A stretch of 34,548 bases of DNA from Lineolata rhizophorae (taxonomy: Eukaryota; Ascomycota; Dothideomycetes; Lineolatales; Lineolataceae), in NCBI GenBank assembly GCA_010093515.1, contig MU001703.1:192366-226913 (forward strand). The letters run 5' to 3'. Below, piece after piece: positions 1-8,900 of the stretch. Position numbers and translations under genes: made by a program. The notes under the pieces are model-generated. The model was not told the DNA's origin. It did not search any database and saw nothing but the letters and a program-made list of their open reading frames with translations. Each line of letters starts with the position of its first letter. Positions within the stretch are counted from its first letter, which is position 1.

Positions 1-6
1 AATTCT

Positions 7-57
7 GAGCGACTCGGTGGGGTGAGCGACTCGGTGGGGTGAGCGACTCGGTGGTGG
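7..57. repeat. 17-bp tandem repeat, three copies
   Basis: Three head-to-tail copies of GAGCGACTCGGTGGGGT. The first two are identical and the last differs near its end (GGTGG). The array begins six bases from the window edge, so more copies may lie outside. No gene overlaps it. Confidence 0.9.
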
Positions 58-443
58 AATACGTTATATGAATCTATGTGCATTGAATAACATACGGCAG
101 TGAAACGAGCAACAGAAATGATCTTGAGGATATAGATTCACCTAAACATGCGCTTCATGATCTATGTTGGCTGCTCGGATGCCATCTGCAATTCAATGTC
201 TTTCTTTCCATGGCTATATCCCTTAGAAGCGTTCGCCTACTTCACAAGTAAACCGTTTAGTTCCATAACATTCCTTTCATCTAGCAAACACCCACTCGAT
301 CTAAGAATACGGAATTTTACCAGAAGCGGCCTATATATGTTATTCCTTCCGTCAGTGTTGCAGATCTCTACATTTACAATACCCTCTTGTTTCAGCTCTA
401 GTCGGATATCTTGCGTGACCCCGTAGTTCCACACTCAAGCAAG

Positions 444-1244
444 ATGCCGGAGAATCCAGAACAAGACGCTACCGCCCACTGGTCGAGCTATTTTGGGGCC
501 GAGCCCTTTACCGACGACTGGATGGCTGAGCTTGAGCTCGACTTTGCCATCGACCAAGTGACGGGGAGTTCGCGGGGCGCCATCCACGATGAGAACTTCC
601 ACGGAGACGGCGGGCCCGTATGGGCACCGGCTACGAGGGACATGCCTGTCGCCATCCCGGACCAGCCGATAGGGGATGCAGAGCCTGTAGTATTAGCGCA
701 GGCACCTCAGTACCCAATTGCAATGTCAACACCCGAGGACGAAGCCGAGTATGGAAACGACAGGGGCGGCATGCAAATGCCCACACGGAACCAGCTCCTA
801 GGCCGCGACGAACTGCCAGTGCCTCCGAACAACTCGGAATGGATAGACTACCCGGATTCAGTTCTGCAAGCAACGGTGGCTCCACCGGGGCAAATGGTCC
901 ATATCGGCCATCTAGACCAGTGGAAACTCATCAATCTCCGCGATGTAGCCGAATTGGTCGAGCAAGCTCCCGTGTGGGCGCTGGCCCAGATTGGTGAACA
1001 GCTCGCAGAGCTCTGTCAGCAAGAAGACCAAAACCATTCGGGGCCGCTGATTGCCACTAGGGTCTTCCAGTATTTCTACCGCTGGCCGTACGTGGCGCCT
1101 CGCGATAACCCATGGCTAGTTCGGGAGACTAACGATAATGTTACGTATCTGCGGTTTCCTGCAGTTGGGCGAATGAACATTCCGCCGCGGTCGGCTACTG
1201 ACCCGGGGCTTCGCGACCTTATGGACGGGACCCACTCCTTCTAG
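444..1244 (+). CDS. Hypothetical fungal protein, 266 aa, single exon
   Basis: An uninterrupted reading frame of 266 codons ending in TAG at 1242-1244. I chose the ATG at 444 because it sits in a good context (AAG before ATG); the frame is open a little further upstream, but only from a TTG. The N-terminal two thirds is acidic and proline-rich and looks disordered (about residues 1-145). The C-terminal third (about 150-245) is richer in hydrophobic and aromatic residues, with pieces such as HLDQWKLINLRDVAELVEQ and ATRVFQYFYRWPYVAPRDN, and may fold. No signal peptide, membrane segment or catalytic motif is visible. It converges on the minus-strand gene at 1651-2409. I do not recognise the family. 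The length, the lack of internal stops and the balanced codon use argue that it is real. Confidence 0.6.
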   Translation: MPENPEQDATAHWSSYFGAEPFTDDWMAELELDFAIDQVTGSSRGAIHDENFHGDGGPVWAPATRDMPVAIPDQPIGDAEPVVLAQAPQYPIAMSTPEDEAEYGNDRGGMQMPTRNQLLGRDELPVPPNNSEWIDYPDSVLQATVAPPGQMVHIGHLDQWKLINLRDVAELVEQAPVWALAQIGEQLAELCQQEDQNHSGPLIATRVFQYFYRWPYVAPRDNPWLVRETNDNVTYLRFPAVGRMNIPPRSATDPGLRDLMDGTHSF

Positions 1245-1650
1245 AAGTGTGAGAGTAGGCATTTTGCGTTCGCCGGCTTCAATCTCGGTGAGGATGAAAG
1301 TGGTGAAACTAAAGTGCGTGACAACGACGATTGATGGGATGGTGGCAAGGAGGTCAAACTACAAAGGGAATGCGGACCTAAGCAAAGCAAGAGAAAAATA
1401 TCAAAGCATAACACTTGGAAATATGTGGGATTCATGGAGAAGGCTAGTCGTCCTCCTCCTAGAAGACTAGCAGTTTCACTTTGCTAGTTCAGTTTTAATA
1501 CTTGCTTTAGCAACTATTCGAGTAGTTGATCCGGCACCTCTTGGTGGCTTGTTTGCCTTTCTGTTTCCCCTCACTTTCCTATCAGTATTTGAACAGGTGG
1601 ATCCAATGAAACATACTTCCACGCCCCTCGTGTTCAACTTAAGTTTGTAA
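1245..1650. other. Convergent intergenic spacer
   Basis: This 406-base stretch lies between the 3' ends of two convergent genes. A 102-codon open frame on the minus strand (1476-1784) overlaps it and the end of the neighbouring gene, but has no supported link to that gene. I see no RNA gene or repeat. Confidence 0.5.
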
Positions 1651-2409
1651 CTACAAGACTCTGAGACGAGCAAAGCTATCGGGTTCCAGCTGCCCACACT
1701 TTCTAGGTGCCTCGGCGTACAGCACATTGTGCGCCCCAGTGAAATGGACCATGGAATTAGGAGCCGGCTTCCATTTATGTTCATGATCTCCAGAGATTAT
1801 GAGCGGAGGATATGGTGACGGATTCCCCCATGTAGCTGGCGGGGGACCTGGCAGTATGCACACGTGCTCGGCGCACTCTTCATAAGACTTGTGGCCCAAG
1901 CCCCTGCTACCGTACGTGAATATACCCACAACTGTCATGTGCTTCTCGAACTTCGCAATAACGACGCCAAACCTCTCCTTGCTCATCACCGGCCCGTAGC
2001 TAGTATCGACCAAACGAGGATCATGTGCAACTCGTCGATCAAGGTTGAAATGGTGTTCGACGAAGTGAATAACGTCTCCTTTGGCAAAATCATCCTTTGA
2101 GACCTTCCTTTGAGGGATGTATACTCCGCTCCCTGGTCTTGGCGTGCCCCTTGACGTGCCATAAGCATGGTTTAGGGGCTGGCTCAAGGGTTGAGTAATC
2201 GGGTATCCAAGTACGGGGCCTGCGGGTCTCATAAATGCGATGGGATTCGGAACAGGCGAGGCGTAGGTTACTGGAGTAACAAAACCGGGGCCGACCGGCG
2301 TATTCCGCAGCCCGCCTTGTAGCCTATTCTGCGAATGCTGGGTCGAAATTTGGCCGACATTCTGCCTAGTCTTCCGACGCTTGTCTACGTACGGCCTCGA
2401 AAAAGACAT
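1651..2409 (-). CDS. Uncharacterised fungal protein, DUF6590-like C-terminal domain, 252 aa
   Basis: A single-exon minus-strand gene. I chose the ATG at 2409 (GAG before ATG; first residues MSFSRPYVDKRRKTRQ); the frame is open further upstream only from a TTG. The first ~105 residues are proline-, glycine- and arginine-rich and look disordered. From about residue 110 a folded domain starts (FAKGDVIHFVEHHFN), followed by a core GPVMSKERFGVVIAKFEKHM and FTYGSRGLGHKSYEE, then VHFTGAHNVLYAE and a last motif SFARLRVL at the stop. That order of elements (a hydrophobic strand with R-F/M-V-V-I, then a YT/TYG-x-x-G-L-G loop, then a VH-T strand) is one I associate with a large family of uncharacterised ascomycete proteins, often annotated as DUF6590 or similar. 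The function is unknown. The family assignment is from memory of the pattern and tentative; that the gene is coding is firmer. Confidence 0.6.
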   Translation of the reverse strand: MSFSRPYVDKRRKTRQNVGQISTQHSQNRLQGGLRNTPVGPGFVTPVTYASPVPNPIAFMRPAGPVLGYPITQPLSQPLNHAYGTSRGTPRPGSGVYIPQRKVSKDDFAKGDVIHFVEHHFNLDRRVAHDPRLVDTSYGPVMSKERFGVVIAKFEKHMTVVGIFTYGSRGLGHKSYEECAEHVCILPGPPPATWGNPSPYPPLIISGDHEHKWKPAPNSMVHFTGAHNVLYAEAPRKCGQLEPDSFARLRVL

Positions 2410-3919
2410 CTCAATACAACTCGGCGTGGAAAAAGCTAACAAACTTCTGCAGCGCTGCCAAGACTTACCTTGTAAATTCCCTCAAAAGTCCTACCCGAGA
2501 ACGGTTGACACCTCTGAACAGCCTTAGATCGATTTTAAAATACAATCCCAAGCTCTCCCGAGTCTCTGAAGACCTCATGGTTCAGGCCGAGTCATACTTC
2601 TAATATAGTGTTGAGACTGAGCACTAGTTCGGATAATGAAAACTAAACATCATAGAAAAATCGCAGTTAGTTCCATTGTAGTCCGCACTATTAATGTAGC
2701 TACGAATAGCATTGTTGCTACTGAAGTTCAAAGGGACAACCTTGAGTAGACTCGAACAATTCAATTGTTGGCCGCGCGTCCAAACAAGACGTAAGATGGA
2801 GCTAGCAGCATTCGAGAGTGGGTAGAACATATCGAACAAAGATAGACGAGGCGAGAGCTAAGGTCAAAGAACAAGTACGGTAAGAAGTACTCACCAATTT
2901 TGGTAAACAATAAGACAACACTATGTCCTTGTTGGCCGAATCCAGATTAATAAGGTCTAAAACGACGGGCAATAATTTCATTGAATAGTGCTAGTATAGC
3001 GTCACGTTGTTCTAAATTTTTAATGATATTTCTAGAGACATCGGAAGAAAAGGCTTGACCCAAAAATAGCAGCGCGTAGTCGTATATCGCTCTACTGCAT
3101 AGGGGAATTCGCTGCGATAATACAGAAAGAAATCTTTAGTTGAAAGTTGAGTGCATAAGACGTCAAGTATTTTTATCGATCATGACAAGCATGAGATAAA
3201 GCGAAATCGGTTATCAAAAGGTCCCCAGAGATGCAGCCAGCCAAATGCCACTATATTGGTGGCGCAAGCTAAACGACACTAAGCTATAGCGGCTAGCTAT
3301 TGCTGAAAAGAAATTTCTGTTAGCTCTGTGCGGTTGTCAACACATCAACGGCTGCTAAGCGAGTGATTGCGAAGGTAATAATACCTTTTTGACTTATTGG
3401 GAAGTTCTGATTACAATGTTCTGTTCCAGGACCATGAAAAGTGAAGGAGCGCTTTGATTGGTCAGCGGTGCTCTCTGGTGCACTCAGTTCGTACTCACAC
3501 GTGATGAACAGGGGTCGGCTACTGGGGGGGCAACGCCAAGACGGCGCCACAAATTGAGGGGACGAGTCTCGCCTTTTTCAGCCAGCCGAAATGAGCTGAG
3601 GGGGAGGCAACCAAATTGTCCCTGGACACCGACCTCAACGCAAGGTTATTAAAGGAGCCTTTGGCCGATTTGCGACGTCTATGCTTGTCTAGCCCTCCTG
3701 TGTCGTAGGATAACTCTCGAAGTTTGTTATCGCAGCGGCAGTCGTGAGTAGGGCGATTCCGCGATTTTTCGTGAGGGATACACAACACGCAACATCGGAA
3801 CTTCATCCTCTGTCCAAAACCATTCTTACTTTCCACATTCTACAACCCGGGTCTTATTTGTTCGTTGAAGCATTGATCTAGGGCCTTTTTCTTGTTCCCC
3901 GAGAAAGAAAGCCGTAAAA
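2410..3919. other. Intergenic region, no gene seen
   Basis: This 1.5-kb stretch lies between the minus-strand gene start at 2409 and the hydrolase start at 3920, so both genes are transcribed away from it. Open frames here are short and not protein-like. The last ~90 bases are pyrimidine-rich, fitting a fungal promoter or 5' leader for the hydrolase. I found no repeat or RNA gene. Confidence 0.5.
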
Positions 3920-5306
3920 ATGAGTGAGGCTCCAGGTAAAGGCAGTTTATCCGTAACTGAAAAGGTGATGATGGCACTGAAGTTGGGAACCGTTGGTATG
4001 TTCCTAAGATCGGGCTAGAGTTTTGGATGATTTGACGAATGAAAGGACTAACAAGACGCTAAAGTTCCATGGCTTTTCTACCAAGCCGCAGCGGCAATAT
4101 TCCGCGACAAGGAGACCACCCGCTCTTGGATGCACGAAATGCGAAACAGATTTGCCCATCACTGTCTTACCTGTTTCTCTGTCGACGAGCTTCCGTACAC
4201 GTTCGTTAGTTGCGGCCAGTTTATTACGCTTAATACTGACAAGATGAAGGCCGCTTTTTCCGTCGACCGAATCCGTCGTAGCAGGTAGCTGCAGGAAACT
4301 GAAGTGGCCACGAGAAATCCAGGATATTCCTGGCGGGGAGGGCGCGAGGATTCATTGGCTTGGTGACCAAAAGGCGAAGCATGTGCTCCTTTGGTTTCAT
4401 GGTCCGTTGCTTGAATTGGTCGCGGGGTGTTCCCCGTTAATGTTTCCAAAACTGGTTACTGATCCAATGAAGGTGGAGGTTTTGCCCTTCCTGCAAACCC
4501 CGGGCATACCAACTTTCTGGCTGAATGCCAGAAGAAGCTCGACGCGGCCGGTAAAAACGTTTTGGTGGCGTTGGTTGAGTACAGTATGTGGCCTAAGGTT
4601 GTGGCGGTCGATTCAAGATGACTGACACGGACGGTAGCTTTGACTCCCTACGCCAAATTCCCGACGCAGCCAAAGCAGTGCCTTTTGGCATATAAAGAGG
4701 CCCTGGGCCGAGGGTATGGGGCTGAAAATGTTAGTATTTTCGCGTAGAAGCCGACATGAAAGCTCGTGATTGACCCTTGATTTTTGACAGATCATTATTG
4801 GTGGAGATTCGGCCGGCGGAAACCTAGCCGTATCGTTACTACTTTCTCTCCACCATCATCCTCCAAGCCTTCCCCAGGTCTCCTCGCAAGGTATTGTTGC
4901 CGGCCTCTGCCTTGTATCTCCCTGGATATCATATTCCGGACAGTCAGAGTCATTCAAGCGCTTCAACGACTACGATATTGTGCTCCGCGACCAAGTTCTT
5001 GATTGGGCTGATCGGTACCAACCCTCGCCCCTCCGAGACATATATTCGGAGCCGGCTCGGGCAGGCCCGGACGATTGGAAAGACTTGCCGGTTAAAAAAG
5101 TGCTTCTTCTGGCCTCTACTGGCGAGGTGCTTCATGACGACATCATCGAAATGGGGCAGAAGATGGAGAAAGGAGGACTCCCCATGACAGTGGTACAGTG
5201 CCCAAAGTCGAGGCACATTGAATGTATCCAGGATGCACAGGTCGGACTCACCCCTGGCACCATGTCGGAGGCTGTGTGGGAATGGCTGCCCACCGTATGC
5301 ACGTAG
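3920..5306 (+). CDS. Alpha/beta-hydrolase fold-3 esterase (steryl acetyl hydrolase/Say1-like), 6 exons
   Basis: Proposed exons: 3920-3995, 4065-4261, 4305-4401, 4473-4583, 4638-4729, 4791-5306, giving 362 aa, the usual length of this family. The ATG has an ideal context (AAAA before ATG). Donors are GTATGT, GTCGAC, GTCCGT, GTATGT and GTTAGT; all junctions keep frame. The N-terminus has a hydrophobic stretch near residues 17-37, a likely membrane anchor as in ER-bound relatives. The oxyanion motif HGGG (123-126) is rebuilt across the third intron. GDSAGG carries the nucleophile Ser198; Asp307 or Asp308 (EVLHDDI) and His333 (SRHIE) complete the triad. The family hydrolyses acetyl or short acyl esters, including acetylated sterols, in the ER or secretory route; the substrate here is unknown. 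The second intron (4262-4304, 43 nt) is short with a weak branch site. The alternative is a one-base shift in the T-run at 4255-4259, which would also join the flanking frames, so gene integrity is likely but not certain. The first acceptor could also be nine bases earlier. Confidence 0.8.
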
Positions 5307-5720
5307 AACACTGGCCTGGCCATATGGATCATGAGCGTGACACGGCGCTTGACGTGGCATATAGTTTGAACCGAAGTTCTGTACGCATGTCAACATACGC
5401 GCTTCAACATTATCATATGATGGATGCAGTCCGATCAGTATTTGCGTGTGCAGCAGCAATAACACGGAGTTGGGTTCACCAATATAGCTCGTATATTTTA
5501 GTCACACATGAATTTGTGAATTGGTGATGCCGCACATGCCGTGCATTCAGTGATCACATAGCGAGAGTGTCGCTAAAGTAATTAGCAATGTCACCACAAA
5601 CCAGTAACTAAGGCTGCAGATTACTGTGATCGTTGGTTTAGCCATGCCAAAACTAAATCCAGCGTGAATCTGCGGCTGGACCTGAAGCGATTCAAAGCTC
5701 GGAAACTTCTTCCCTAAAGG
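5307..5720. other. Intergenic region between hydrolase and U2 gene
   Basis: It holds the hydrolase 3' end and the upstream region of the U2 snRNA gene. I see no open frame that looks coding. Confidence 0.5.
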
Positions 5721-5728
5721 TATATAAA
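5721..5728 (+). promoter_or_regulatory. TATA box of the U2 snRNA gene
   Basis: TATATAAA about 45 bases upstream of the expected U2 5' end, followed by a C- and T-rich stretch. U2 is made by RNA polymerase II, and a TATA element at roughly this distance is plausible in fungi. Confidence 0.6.
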
Positions 5729-5768
5729 CCCCTCCAAGGTCGCCCAAACCCTCTTTTTTCTTTCTCCA

Positions 5769-5950
5769 GCTCTCTTTGCCTTTTTGGCTTAGATCAAGTG
5801 TAGTATCTGTTCTTTTCAGTTTAATCGCTGAAACGGGTCTACGGACCCATTCTACGATTAATCTAGTTTTTAGGAACGGCTGGGGGGGCTCTGGGCTTGC
5901 TTATCCCCCCCCCAGCACCGTGTCGCTCGTATTGCACTGTCTCGGGCTGA
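5769..5950 (+). ncRNA. U2 spliceosomal snRNA
   Basis: The 5' part reads GGCTTAGATCAAGTGTAGTA then TCTGTTCTTTTCAGTTTAAT, the most conserved part of U2. The branch-site recognition element GTAGTA is at 5800-5805. Stem IIa is TTTCAG (5814-5819) with CTGAAA (5828-5833). Stem IIb is GGGTC-TACG-GACCC (5835-5848), closed by a UNCG-type tetraloop. A Sm-like site, AGTTTTTAG, is at 5865-5873. Stem III pairs GCTGGGGGGG (5879-5888) with CCCCCCCAGC (5907-5916) around a GCTTGC loop core. Stem IV pairs GCTCG (5925-5929) with CGGGC (5943-5947) around TATTGCACTGTCT, which matches the U2B''/U2A' binding loop. U2 base-pairs with intron branch sites in the nucleus, in keeping with the CTAAC/CTGAC branch sites of the introns here. 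The 5' end is placed by homology (5768-5770), and the 3' end is approximate. Confidence 0.93.
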
Positions 5951-8900
5951 TGCGAAAGATACTTTCTCATCGGGTTTCATCATTCATCTTGTCTTGTGCA
6001 AGTGTCTGAAGAAGAAAATGGAAAGTTCATGGTACCTGGGCCGTGTTCCTGAGTGCGATGTTGAGCTAGGCTAGCATGCAGCAGGGGCTTGGGAAGGGGG
6101 GAAGTTGGCCTTGTGTAGCGGTACGTGGTGTTGCATTTTGTTCGTATGGCGCAAATTGTTGACAAACATGCCGAAATGAACTCCAATCGTGGCCGACCGG
6201 ACCGAATAGAGACATAGTTATCAAAGCTACCCAGCATAAAAGCCAGTGAAATGATTGTAATCAACACATAGCTTCCTAAAATGAACTACGAAACGGTCTT
6301 CTATATACTGAACCCTTTTTTGGAGGTGCTGTTAGGCTAAGACCCTGGCAAATAATGGTGTCACGTGCTGACCTTTATAGAAAGGTTAGCTCAGTAAACC
6401 GGAACAGCAGGACACATTATACAGCATGTCGAGAGACGAGTTACGGGCCATACAGCATTATTACAGAAACGATATCTGATTTGAGGTGCAGAGAGAGTGT
6501 TTAGCTCTGCTCTGCTCGAGCAAACACGGGGTCGGTACCAAACGGCCCCGAACTCACGTGCGGATGCTGCACCGTGTCTACGTACATTGATCGCTCGGCA
6601 CAGCATTTCCGGATGATTTGGTTAGCTGAGATCCAAAAGGGCATATGCATAGACATCAAGTTTCTACACTCTGACGACGCGTATTGCTTCCGTGGGCGGT
6701 CTTTGAGCAATCGGGTCATGCTATCGGTACCGCACGGTCCGCCCAACGGCCTTAGGTTTCAAGCAGGACTACATAGCTTCATTCCCTAGAGTGTTCGTGC
6801 GCCCGATTCGACACCGTGGGCCCTTGGCGCGTGTGAACAGCCACGCACGCCATGCGGTGCCACGCGGCTCCATACAACGCGATGTCACATGAGCACGTGC
6901 AAGGCGCTTTCAGGGGCCTCCACGGCGCGCCACCCTGTCAGGTCACGGCAGCCATCAAGAAGTTTTCAGGCCGTGCATGTTCGTCTACATGGACTCTTCC
7001 GATGATCCGACGACCTGACTGAATCACCAAGCACCTACTACCAAGAACCAAACGGGCTGCGATGCGCGAAGCCTCAGGCTACCGCCGAACTCTGGTCGGT
7101 GCGATGAAGCACCCGTCGCTGACGCCACAAGCCACCTCGATCGGATTTCGAACCACGCGCAAATCGTCAGCTTGACGACGACTGACGTTTCGACTAAGCA
7201 CTGACTTCCTTGTGCCTTATAGCGACACGTATTATCTGGCCAATGCTCAATCAGCTCTGGTATAGTCTCCCCAGCGAGCTCAAACGGAGCGGATTCACGA
7301 GCGACTTCAGAATACTCAACTGCTCACACGTTGCACCGCTGCTGCCAGGCACGGGCCACGAACCGCGAAGTCGATAGCGATTCAATTTATCTACGACGGG
7401 AAGCTTACACGCCAAAAGACGCCTACGGAAATGAGGCTCCACGGACCATCAATGACATCAACGCTCGACGATACGATCTCCGAGGAATTTTCGCTCTTCA
7501 TCTTATGAGACGGCGACAAAGCTGAAGAATGGTAAGCCTGGACAATGAAAATAGAGACCCGCATGCTACGGAGAATTTATTTTGCCGTCCAGGTCGTCAG
7601 GGCTCGTCAGATAGCGCAAACACCGGATTGCTTTGTGACTCAGCGTTGGCTTAGAGAAGGTGTGCTGCCAGAAATTGTTGTACATCGTTCTGGAGTGACT
7701 ATTTGAAAAGAGGCAATGAGGCTGGCGTTGAATGAAAGTCTCGCAACAGTTTACAAGGGGAGTGCTCCACTCACGTACTCGTCAAAGGTCCCGATGGTGT
7801 CATTCCATCATCCATTGCCAGCCCATATTGATCAACCGAAAAGCCTATCCTTCAGGAAAATGAGAACAATGCTGCGAGGACGATGGTTGTGGATCTTTTT
7901 CATGCCGCTCTAAGTTGGGGTTTGAGAGAAAGGTAGCTGCCTATCGTCGGAATTTGGTGAGTTGTGTACTGATCTGAAAGTTCGTAATGAGCTCGACTAC
8001 CTACAGCGGTGCACCTGAATCCACTTAGGACAGCAAAACTCAGCGATAACCTAGTACGATATTTCGCACGCAGGATCTGCTTATCTTCTGCGAAAATAAC
8101 CTCTACCGGCGGCTGTACCACATTGCAACCAACTGTCGCTTCCGGCTCGGCGGTTTCCATAATACACGCGGGTGGTTGTACATGCGATAGGAAAATCGAA
8201 ACGGAGGCATTGACTCCAAGGACTGCATTTCGTCGAAGAAAGGATCAAGGATCGATAGAACCATCTGCCTGGAACATTCAGCTTCGTATTAGTATCAGCT
8301 ACAAACGGGCATGTGCTTCGGTGACTAGTCGAGTACCCTCACTGCACGACATGGTGTTAGACGTTGGAGATCCGGATCAGTCTGTCAAGCACTTCGTTTG
8401 GGCATAGTTGAAAGAACACATCTTAACCTACGGACATGGCTAGGATTTGAAGGAGCCCGGCAAACTTGTAAGGCTAATACTGCGAGGAAGCGCAAAATGT
8501 TCCTTCCAAGTATGGACCTCTTGCCCCAGATCACCAACTATTTTAGAGGCGACGTTGGTTGCGAGCTGTTTAACAATGATAGCATACGGAATTCAGGGAA
8601 CATACGGCTAACATTGGCAGGTCTCTAGGACAGTTGAGATCCGAGATATACCGCGGGTTGTCATTCCCAGATTCTCAAAGGACTTGGATTGTTTGCCAAG
8701 GAAAAGGAGCTACGGCGTCAGCTGGGAGCCTCCATACCTTCACAGATACAATGCTCGGGCAGACTAAAGGGATCCATCGGGGGATCCCTAAAAGCGGCGA
8801 GCAATTTTGAACCGGGCGTCCTTGCGGCAGTTCAACAGGTCAACTGCGGATTGTTGCAGCCGCAGCACCAGCAGCTTTTCAGTACAGCATGCTAGGCCGC

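Noticed and set aside
411-443. Upstream extension of the first gene
   Set aside because: The frame is open but starts with TTG; the ATG at 444 has a proper context.
1476-1650. C-terminal extension of the minus-strand gene at 1651-2409 in another frame (VEVCFIGSTCSN)
   Set aside because: It faintly resembles strands seen in related fungal proteins, but no intron of reasonable size joins it and the main frame already ends at the family's usual C-terminal motif.
7135-7160. Minus-strand B-box-like sequence (GGTTCGAAATCC)
   Set aside because: The T-loop would have one base too many and no A box or stems are found around it.
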